From assembly GCA_025345505.1 (NCBI GenBank), contig JANVCC010000022.1:32711602-32775601 (forward strand): a stretch of 64,000 bases of DNA, in the 5' to 3' direction. Each line of letters opens with the position of its first letter. Position 1 is the first letter of the stretch. The notes beneath the pieces were generated by a model, which was not told the DNA's origin, did no database searches, and saw only the letters and a program-made list of their open reading frames with translations. Shown in pieces: positions 43,101-50,963 of this stretch. A program made the translations under genes and the position numbers. The DNA comes from Todiramphus chloris collaris (Eukaryota > Chordata > Aves > Coraciiformes > Alcedinidae).

Positions 43101-43451
43101 TCCAAAACAGCTCTTCTCTGCTGTCACCCCCAAGAATTGCCTCACGCTCCTCTGAACTGCCTTATGTAGCCTTCCAGTAAAAGCACCTCCAACTTAAAAT
43201 GATATGGTAAAGACAGAAAAAAAATGTTCTACTTTCCTTCTAATGTAGAGAAAAAAAAAAAATTTAAAAAAAGTCCATTTTTTCCATTAGATATGGAATG
43301 GAAATGTTTATACAAACTTTAAAAGCTATTTTCATTGTTACACCCTTCTTTTAGGTTTCCATTATTTACAACCATCTACAAGATCTGCTATGAGGGCCAA
43401 TCGATCCAGGATTTCATCACGTGCCTGCAGAACCACCCAGAGCACATGTAG
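27792..43451 (+). CDS. GPD1L2: Cytosolic glycerol-3-phosphate dehydrogenase [NAD+], GPD1/GPD1L family; complete 8-exon gene
   Basis: Coding exons: 27792-27832, 33223-33400, 35306-35446, 38048-38186, 39925-40037, 41582-41815, 41965-42071, 43355-43451. Together they make 1050 bases, 349 residues plus stop, the usual GPD1 length. The enzyme interconverts dihydroxyacetone phosphate and glycerol-3-phosphate with NADH in the cytosol. The Rossmann loop G10-S-G-N-W-G15 is intact. By count, residues at the positions known in human GPD1 are present: K120, K204, N205, D260, T264, R269, N270, Q298. All introns are GT-AG and frame-consistent. The sequence mixes features: GPD1-like blocks (VAVPDV, GC at exon 5 start, ending NHPEHM) and GPD1L-like blocks ([19 protein letters not shown]). 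Its place beside OSBPL11 and LMLN fits the non-mammalian third paralogue I know as GPD1L2 in birds; GPD1L is the alternative label. Confidence 0.9.
28163..28315 (-). mobile_element. CR1 LINE 3' terminal fragment, antisense to GPD1L2
   Basis: On the plus strand it begins with cacagaatcatggaatcaca and continues with the reverse complement of the conserved CR1 3' UTR (gggttggaagggacctta, then ccaggctgctcagagcccc and ccagcctggccttgaacact). The clear terminal repeats and low divergence suggest it is one of the younger fragments in the window. Confidence 0.9.
30130..30670 (+). mobile_element. Two adjacent degenerate CR1 3' fragments
   Basis: The first (about 30150-30525) has decayed CR1 blocks, including a 30370-30400 block resembling gcttacccagagaggaggtgg and an end at about 30490 with cccttccaacctgagcaat. 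The second (about 30535-30660) repeats the internal block with agactagaaatgggcttaaa and tgcagtaagaaagatt. Both are non-coding. Edges are approximate. Confidence 0.6.
31898..31970 (+). repeat. (AAAC)n-like A-rich simple repeat
   Basis: An A-rich stretch of AAAC/AAAT-type units in GPD1L2 intron 1. It may be the decayed tail of an old retroelement, but no body was recognised beside it. Confidence 0.7.
33223..33400 (+). CDS. GPD1L2: GPD1L2 exon 2
   Basis: The acceptor is ttctcttcaaag and the donor GTAAGT. It completes W14-G15 and encodes SAIARIIG... through KMWVFEE and [15 protein letters not shown] (to residue 73). This is the Rossmann fold N-terminal half, with the conserved MWVFEE and NVKYLPG family signatures. 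Confidence 0.93.
33401..35305 (+). other. GPD1L2 intron 2
   Basis: A 1.9 kb intron of unique sequence with short A-runs (33411-33430, 33724-33738, 34382-34393). An 86-codon frame at 34409-34669 overlaps two other frames of equal length and has no splice context, so no additional exon is proposed. Confidence 0.7.
35306..35446 (+). CDS. GPD1L2: GPD1L2 exon 3
   Basis: The acceptor is cttgtcccag and the donor GTAAGC; 47 codons in phase 0. It encodes [31 protein letters not shown] and ends GISLIK with K120, which corresponds to a substrate-binding lysine in human GPD1. Confidence 0.93.
35800..37235 (+). mobile_element. CR1 LINE, 5'-truncated, with readable reverse-transcriptase domain
   Basis: Inserted sense-oriented in GPD1L2 intron 3. 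Reading from about 35850, the RT blocks appear in order: [80 protein letters not shown] and the catalytic-box segment [10 protein letters not shown] (FADD motif). One in-frame TAG (36086-36088) interrupts it, and a frameshift near 36475-36485 separates the C-terminal part, which resumes around 36777 with HRATKMIKG and [16 protein letters not shown]. The 3' UTR ends at about 37235 with cattctgtga. It is relatively young, but cannot make its own protein. Confidence 0.92.
37504..37574 (+). repeat. (GAGGA)n pentanucleotide microsatellite
   Basis: About 14 near-perfect GAGGA units in GPD1L2 intron 3, some 270 bases after the CR1 end. A pure purine tract of this length is likely length-polymorphic. 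Confidence 0.95.
38048..38186 (+). CDS. GPD1L2: GPD1L2 exon 4
   Basis: The acceptor is atcttttattcag and the donor GTAACT. It encodes [20 protein letters not shown], then [20 protein letters not shown] and TIG, the strongly conserved family core. Confidence 0.93.
39925..40037 (+). CDS. GPD1L2: GPD1L2 exon 5
   Basis: The acceptor is ttcccatacag and the donor GTGAGT. It encodes [20 protein letters not shown], then ITVV and VEICGALK, ending exactly on K204, the catalytic lysine position of the family. Confidence 0.93.
41582..41815 (+). CDS. GPD1L2: GPD1L2 exon 6
   Basis: The acceptor is gtgtttcattag and the donor GTAAGG; 78 codons in phase 0, residues 205-282. It contains N205, [41 protein letters not shown] (D260, T264, R269, N270) and ends ARTGK. 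This is the catalytic helical domain. Confidence 0.94.
41965..42071 (+). CDS. GPD1L2: GPD1L2 exon 7
   Basis: The acceptor is ctcctctcttctag and the donor GTAAGT. It encodes [20 protein letters not shown] with Q298, then [15 protein letters not shown]. Confidence 0.93.
43355..43451 (+). CDS. GPD1L2: GPD1L2 exon 8 (terminal coding exon)
   Basis: The acceptor is acccttcttttag. It encodes [20 protein letters not shown], then [12 protein letters not shown] and stop TAG at 43449-43451. The ending NHPEHM is that of GPD1; human GPD1L ends slightly differently. Confidence 0.94.
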
Positions 43452-45600
43452 AGATCCCCTCTCCTCACCTGGTTGCAGTCTCATCTTCCCAGGACTTCTG
43501 TCCACTCCGTGGCAAATAAACAGGTTGTGTGACAGCTCTTTCTGTAAAAGCAACGAAGAATGTATTTCAGTATCCTCATTCTGGGGGTAATAATCTGCCT
43601 TTAATTTCAACATTGTACCTGAGGAATAGGAAACAAATGTAAAATTTAACAGTATTTGATCTGAGCCAGTAGTGTGGCTGTTTCCCCAGAATTACATTTT
43701 GTTGATAGAAAATAGTTCCCTTTGTAATTTCCGTAACAGGAGCTCTGTCTAGCTTATGTGAACCTCAACATTTTGCCTACCAATGTCACTTACAGAACAG
43801 CACAAGATGTAGAAACACTGAAAAACTCCAAACAGAAGAATTCTAGGGGGGAAAAAAAGTCTGACGGCAATAAGATGCAATGACTTGGGCAAATGCTGAG
43901 TTTCCATAATTCACCTCAAACACAAGTAATTTTTATCATTTTGTATTTCCTTCCTTGATTTCATTTCCCAGTTTAGCCTCTTTGGAAAAATAGGTAATTG
44001 TTAATGTGTTCAGACACGTGAATGTTCAGCACATGTATAAATAAAACAGTTTACAGGGCAGGGGGAAGGAGAAAGAAGGGATTTGGCAGGCGGAGGTAAT
44101 TTGTTTCAAATTCAGGACACTAGGAATCCTCAGCCTTTATCAAACTTACTGTATTCCATTGAAATACAGAAAAAAACCTGTGGAATAGCCAAATACATTT
44201 ATGTTAATGTCAGAATTTCTCAGCAAATCATTAACTGGGACTAGCTGAGAGGGGAGAACTGGAGGCTGGCTAGGAGGACGGACGCACAATTTGGCTTGCG
44301 GCTTGTGCAACGCCGTTATTCTGAGGATGTAACAAGTAACAGTAAAAAAACCTCTGTGATACTTGACTTTTTATACATGCATGAAAATGACCGCTACAGA
44401 CGCACAGAAATCCTGTAAAATTCCATTTGAAACTGCCCTGCATTTTAACTCCACAGGGAAACTCCACTGGACTGACCCCAGTGCAGTTCCCTGCATCTTT
44501 CCAGATTGCAGACCAACGCCCTGACCCTGCTGTAGCTTAAGCAACACATCCTAGCCCCAGAAGAGAGACAGCTCTCCACCAGCCTCTGAATTTTCAACAC
44601 CAATTTTTTTATTTTGCTACCAATGGCATTACTTTTAGAAACACAAAACTTTTTAAATGTTACAGCTGTACTTGGGTAACTTTACATACCTGATGTTTTT
44701 CAGAGTTCGAGGCGTCTGCGAGAAGAACAGTGGCACATTTTATAAGCTTTAATACCCTTTTGAAAGACTCCTATTTTGAGACAAAGCAAAGGAAGAGTAA
44801 CTTACTTTTGCTTGACTTTATCTGATTTTCCAAAATAGCAGAGAGGAAGGCAAGTGGGTTTTTTTAGTCTATGTATTTGCTGATGTATTGCTTAGGGAAA
44901 GAAAGGGGAAAAAAAGGTAGATTATAAAATCATCTCCACTCTGCATTTCAGAGGAATGTTCTTATGACTTTCACATTTATTAGAGAAATATATATAAATG
45001 TGTTGTAATTATAAATATATTGTAAAAATCTCAGTCCTGCAGCTAGCAAAGCTGGCTGGGGTACAAGAACCAGTGCCTGCAGAATCCATGCCTGACCCCT
45101 GCTGAATGGCAGTGGAGCTGGCTCACCTCCTTCTGCTTCCGCTCCGCTCCCAGCCCACAGCTCGGGCTCTGCGGGGCCACCCCAACATTCCTTCCACTGC
45201 AATGGGAATTGTGTGGCCAAATCCTTACACAAAACAGGGAATTATATCTTCCATCTCGAGTGGAAAAAGTCTTAAATACTGCATAATTGTAAAGTGTATC
45301 CCCTCCTCAAGGATTTTAGAGAATTCAGGAGCTTCCTTACTTCACCAGCAGGCTGAACTTCAGATATGTCGTGTAGGATCTAATAACACCATAGAGCATT
45401 TTACATCCAAAGCGTATCAAATAACAGTTTAATAAAGTGATCAATATGCAGACCTGGTGTAATTTCATTTCTTGAAATTCTCACAAAATAAATGACTGTT
45501 TTATTGGTTGTCCTTTATTGTGCCTGTTCTTGAAGTTAATAATAGTCACCCCTCAAAGAAAAGGACACGATGAGTCAGTTTTCTGCAGGTATTTTATTAA
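43452..45600. other. Convergent 3' ends of GPD1L2 (+) and LMLN (-)
   Basis: No coding sequence was seen. On the plus strand, AATAAA occurs at 43515-43520 (64 bases after the GPD1L2 stop), 44040-44045 and 45431-45436. On the minus strand, AATAAA (TTTATT as written) occurs at 45500-45505, 45514-45519 and 45593-45598. This fits tail-to-tail transcripts ending near each other. Which signals are used is not visible from the sequence. Confidence 0.5.
43515..43520 (+). terminator. Polyadenylation signal AATAAA, proximal, GPD1L2
   Basis: A canonical hexamer 64 bases after the stop codon, followed within 15-30 bases by a GT-rich segment (ggttgtgtgacag). This would give a very short 3' UTR. Distal alternatives lie at 44040 and 45431. 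Confidence 0.6.
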
Positions 45601-48600
45601 TGAAGAATTGTTTTCTTCTTTTGTATGACATACTTTGCTTAATTTTTTTTTCACAGTAAAATAAGGACATTTTTACTCCATAAATAACAAAAAATCAGCC
45701 CTTATATCTCAATCCAGTCAAAATCTATGTAAAATAGTTTGTTCTATATTTACATTCTGTACCAAAATAGGAAACACATGTTCAAGGTCAGCCAGTTCTC
45801 TCAAAACAGTTGTTTTATCTCCAAGGTAAGCTTCACATTACAAAGGCAACATTTGCACTTTGGAGTCTGGTAGTGTAAGATCGAGTGCATAAATCCTGAA
45901 GAACAACACTACATTCAGCCAGGAGAAAGCTGGGTGTTACATCTCGCAGGGGAAAGACCTTGTCCTGCTCAGCTGGCCGGAAAGTCACTCCTAGGAAATG
46001 CAGGGAAGAAGGGACATAATCCTCCCTCTCTACCAATGTATATTCCAGCAGAAGGATTTGAAGGACAGGAAGATTTAAAAACAACTGTCCCTTTAAGGGA
46101 TTGGGGATGCATCTGCTTTTAAGTGACATCAGTCATCCTAATGTACTGGTGCTCAGCAGACAGAGTGAGCTGCACGGGACTGACAGTCAATTAATGGGGG
46201 GGGATCAAGATTCTCTTTTGGTAATTAACCTAGATCGAAGGCCATAACAGTCTCCCAAGACCTCAACTGATTCCACCAGGACTGAATTGCCTGCTTTTCA
46301 GTGCCATACTCCAGCCAAAAGCTATCATTCCTCCTTGTAATTTGCTTGAAACACTAGAAAAATTTGTTCCTCAAGTCTAACTTGCCTCAGCTTCTAATGG
46401 AAATGCTTTACATTTGAACTACCGGGAGAAAAAAAGGACTGCAAGACTAATTTACTTCCATCAGCAAACGTGGAATGTTTTTCAAGAACTGAAGCTGTGG
46501 ACATTATATACTGAAAATGTTTCTGCTACAGACAAGTGAACTCTTCCTCTCTGAATGCTGTTCCTAGGGCTCCTGCTGCCCCCTCTGCTCTGGTGAAAAC
46601 ACAAAGGTCGATTTGGAATGTATTTCAGAGTTTCCACGTGTAAGAGGTGGGAGGATGGACTTGCCACAATATGGTCAGGACACTAAAGTAGCTGCCTGCA
46701 AACTTTGTATTTATTTAAAATCAGTAACAACTTTTATGGGGGAAAACTACGCTTAAGGTTATGTAACTGACTGGTTTAAGCTACTATTTTAGCTGTGTTC
46801 TACACTCAGAAATGGCTTATGCTTCCTACTGTATTTATTTTGCTCTTAAAAACCTGAGACGTGATTTTATTCAATTCACCTTAAGATCGGGAAGTTCACA
46901 GCAGGCTAGAAGCTTAACTCAAAGACAAAGAGAACTGAGGTAGTCAGTTTTACCCAAATATTCTTTTTGACTGTCACCGATTCATTCTCACTTGAAATTG
47001 AACTTGACGTGTTTCTCGGCAGTTCCAACGTGGCTACAGCTGCTAATGCACTGACAGGGTACAACACATTGGATTTTGCCTGCTAAAGTGCATCCCCTCC
47101 CCCACGTGTCCAGTGCTGAAGTTCACAGCCAGTTGAAGGGCTGCATGTCAAAGAAATTGCGACCGAAATCTCAGATTATTAAGGCAGTAATAGTTTTACT
47201 TCACTAGATTGACTGATGCAGCTACTGGGGAGGTACTGGTGAATCTGACCACAAGAGCTGGGAGAGGCAGACAGGCTTTTCCCTGGAGGCACCCTGCACT
47301 CCAGCCTCTTTCTGTAATTAACGCATACAACTCAGAAGTAGGTAAGCATCGACTTTTTATGCCATCTTTCAGTTAACTCTCAGGAAGCAAGAATAAAACA
47401 AAAGCCCTCAAGATAAACAACTGTGTAGAAGATAAAAATATTCACTTAAATATGACAAATTTCACACTTACAGAGACAGGAGACTAGCATATCAAATACC
47501 GAGCACAATAAATTAACACCAGTAAAAAAGTTAACCAGAAAGTTCAGACAGTGCAAATATTTCACAGTAAGAAAAAATAACCAACAATTTCAAGTATCAA
47601 AAGCACTGTTGTTGAGTGATACCATTTAAACTGTATTATTGCACAACAGACAAAAAATACAGCATCAACCTCTGGGAGCCAAGATGTATTCTCAAACCCT
47701 CGTATTTTCAAGGAACCCTTATGTCTTCACAGAGCCAATTTGCACCGACTGTTGATTGTGCATATACTAAAATAATCAGCATTCACTTATTAATCTGAGT
47801 GTTTCTAAATTGGAATCCATACACATTTAAAGCATGTCATTCCTAATTCGTATTGCTTCTCAGAAACACCTATTTAAGGCTAGCCTAGGCCTTGTGGAGT
47901 TCAAAGCAAACCTAACCTGCAGTTAAGAAGGGGAACGAGCCCAGTGCAAGGTAGTCTCTCAACTGTGATGCCTTCAGACAGTTTTAGGTTGCAGCTTACT
48001 CACCTCAGTAAGAGTTACTTTAAATAAAAAACATACGACACCACACCAAGCCCAGCAGGCACACATTTTCTTACAATTACAATGGAAGTCCTATTATTAA
48101 GTTTAATTGCAGCTAAATAAGTTTTACTCCACACCTCTTCCATCCCCCTACCTTTCATTTTAGAAAGGGATCTAGTCACTGACCATTCTCACATCACAGC
48201 ACATTTAAGCAGCAGAGTAACAGCATCTTTCTCCCTGTATCTGAATTTTTGTAGTGCACTGGGCATATCTGCTCCCTCAAGTTTAACACTTTTCCAAGAA
48301 TGAAAACTATCCCAAGAGGACAAACAATGGTTTGGGTCACTTAAGACTTTCTTTTACTCCAAACAGGATAATTTGTAGCATATTATAGAGTCAGGAACAA
48401 ATGAAAACATCCTTACAAGTGTCTTACAGAGCACTTGTCCTTAGCTAGGCAGATTTTGTTCATTTCCTTCCTCTTAAACACTTTGTCCATCAAGTGATTC
48501 ATGTAGTACCATGGTATGCCCTTGTGTGGTTCAAAATGTCTGATTCTCGACTTACTACAAATACTTAGTGAATCCATAGTATTTATTAGTATTTATATGC

Positions 48601-49485
48601 CTATGAAAAAGGGGAAAAAAAAAAATTAAATAAGCATTCAATATAGTTTTTGGTCTAGAGAAGTCAATACGGTCCTGTAAGATTATAGCTGCCATCGCTG
48701 CTGGTTTGCCCCTCAACAGAAAGTGAGAACAGCTGCATTTAAAAAATAATAATGCCATTACTTAGGAAACAAACCAACAAAACTGAAAATAATCACAAAC
48801 CCTACCCCAATTTTACAGACTGGGTGTCAGTATGGAAATGCATTCGTCTAGCAAATGACTCTGAGAATATTAAAATATTTGATGTACTAAATTTCACAGT
48901 AGAACTGCCACCTGCTAAATAAGAATAGGATTTCCAGACAGTTGTCTTGGTTACCAGTCTGAAATTCCACTTTGTGCATGTAGGCAGGTTTAGGTGAACC
49001 CCAAGAATTAGTCACATTACTGCTAACTAGCATGAATTCTGAGAAGCCTCAAAGCTGTAGAATACAGTTATGGAGACAACTGCCAACCACTGGTGATTAA
49101 ATTACTTCTTCCCCCTATAAACTGTGAGAATTGACAAAACAAACAAAAAATTCCCACTCCCGTTTACGTCTGGGTTATTAGCAGTGATGACAACCGATTT
49201 TTACATGGCTTTTGACTAAACCACTGAGGTATATTTCCAGTTTGAGGATGATTTGCTACCAGAGGACATCAAAATAAAACAACCCTCAATTCTATTACAG
49301 AAGAATTCTTGTTTGAAATCTTGACTGAGTTGCCAGGTAGTCTAACACAGTTGGCATAGTGGATCTTGTTACTGTGTCAAAAAAGAAAATCGAAGGTTGA
49401 AATTCAGGAAAATACTGGCACTTAAGATGACAAGGTCAATTTTCCTTCTCTCAAACTCTGGCTGCTTTTGTCAGTACCTCCCTGA

Positions 49486-49541
49486 CTACTGACTGCACCG
49501 ATACTTGCCAGGAGAAATGAGGTTCAGCAGAAGACAGCTGC
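49486..49541 (-). CDS. LMLN: Candidate alternative terminal exon of LMLN (B)
   Basis: A strong acceptor (gttttttgtctccacag) precedes 49541 on the minus strand. In the phase left by exon 16 it reads GSCLLLNLISPGKYRCSQ and then TAG (49488-49486). The splice site is better than that of candidate A, but the peptide is only weakly like the hydrophobic tail I remember for human LMLN. The choice between A and B is open. Confidence 0.3.
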
Positions 49542-50274
49542 CTGTGGAGACAAAAAACTCTGTGCTCCACAAGAAGGAGTGCAACACGATGGTCTATCAT
49601 CTTGGAACATCACCTTGTCCCGTGCTCAACTCGATGCGCAGAGAAATAATCCAGTTAGCAGGGGAATTAAGTTAGCCATCAATAGCCAAAGGGTTACAAC
49701 CAAGCTAGATGAGCAGGAGCATAAGTCTAAAATAAAAAAAAAACAAAACACCATAAAGCTTATAAATTTTGCATTTCAAGAGAAGATAAAATAGCAAAAA
49801 GAACACTAAAGACCACAAAAGGGCAAAACCTTGTTTGCAGTAACCTGCACTGATTTATTCTCACTGTCAAGGTTAGGAATTAAACCCAACCAAATAACCT
49901 GAATATTCCTTTTACAATTGAATACATTTCTGCATTCCTTCACTAACAGCAATTTGGAGGACAAACGAGCAAAAATTATCAGTACTGCAAAGAAAAGAGC
50001 AGGAAGTTCCTTATAGCATGACTGGGGGAGATGCAGCATTTCAAAACTACTGACTCTCAGGAGATGCTTTTATTAATATTTATTATCTGTATGGCTGTAA
50101 TTCAGATAACAACTCAACCCACAAAACACCAAACTGATCAGGGGTGGGGAGGGAAGGGGGAAGCCCCAGTGTACAAATCAGGGAGTTTTTCCTTATGGTA
50201 GGCAATCACACAGCCACAGGGCTTAAGAAAATCATGGACACAAATGTAAACTTGCACAGATAATAAACTCTCCC

Positions 50275-50325
50275 CCCACACACATACACATACATATACA
50301 CACACATACATGTATGTGTGAGAAA
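50275..50325 (+). repeat. CA/TA-rich microsatellite
   Basis: Imperfect acac/acat/gtat repeats, including the inverted pair acatacatg/catgtatgt, in the LMLN 3' region. Confidence 0.8.
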
Positions 50326-50883
50326 TACCAAGTATGAGCTCAAACGGGTGCTAGGAGATGTCAGCCTCCTAGGTTATCGCTTTTTCATGCCAAGATTTAA
50401 CCTATAGGACTCATTACAGCAACCAGAGAAATGCTGCCATCTCTGAGGCAAGACAACTCCACTTGAAAGGGCACACACCCAAGTGCACCACTCTGAAAAA
50501 AGAGCTGAGTGGGCAGGTAAATTAAACAGGTTTATTTTTGCCTTGAAAATGGCAGTAGACAGCACAGCTGACAGCTACAGAATTGGTTAAAGGCTTAAAA
50601 ATAAGCCACTAGTGCAAAATACTTTAAGGACTGTTATCTTCCATCAAAGCCATCTGTTCTTGACAAAACATTAACTGGTAGTCAGTGAATTAAGTTTTTT
50701 TGCTTCCTCAAAAAGCAAACAGACACCTGTCTTCCATGTTCTGCATTACAACATCCGCACTGACAATGGGAAGTTATACAAATGAGAACTCACCTTCCAC
50801 CAAGGTGATAGTTTTGGAGGTTATAACAATGATACAGCCTTTAAAACCCAGATCAGATTTTCTGGTAAGCTGGTGGGCTAAAG

Positions 50884-50963
50884 CTAGATTTCTAGGACAA
50901 TTACCAGAAGGAGACATGACAAGAAGGTGCTGCATTTCAGACACATTTCTCCTACGTTAGCCA
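50884..50963 (-). CDS. LMLN: Candidate terminal exon of LMLN (A)
   Basis: Downstream of exon 16 by 192 bases, an acceptor with a pyrimidine-rich tract (ctttttgctgttcagttctgcaggatag) opens a frame in the phase required. It reads [20 protein letters not shown], then VIVLEI and TAG (50886-50884). The hydrophobic C-terminus resembles in character the hydrophobic tail of human LMLN, but residue identity is not evident. Confidence 0.35.

Larger units (their letters stand above)
45601..50883 (-). other. Probable LMLN 3' UTR and/or terminal intron region
   Basis: About 5.3 kb without firm coding sequence between the last certain LMLN exon and the minus-strand polyadenylation signals near 45500-45598. 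A candidate terminal coding exon lies at 49486-49541. A 98-codon minus-strand frame at 45833-46129 has no usable upstream acceptor in the LMLN frame. A dinucleotide-rich CA/TA patch lies at 50275-50325. Confidence 0.4.

Noticed and set aside
48555-48758. 67-codon minus-strand frame containing KCSCSHFLLRG, considered as the LMLN terminal exon because of CSCS
   Set aside because: The possible acceptor (CCTAAG) lacks a pyrimidine tract, and the peptide continues without the hydrophobic tail; weaker than the two candidates listed.
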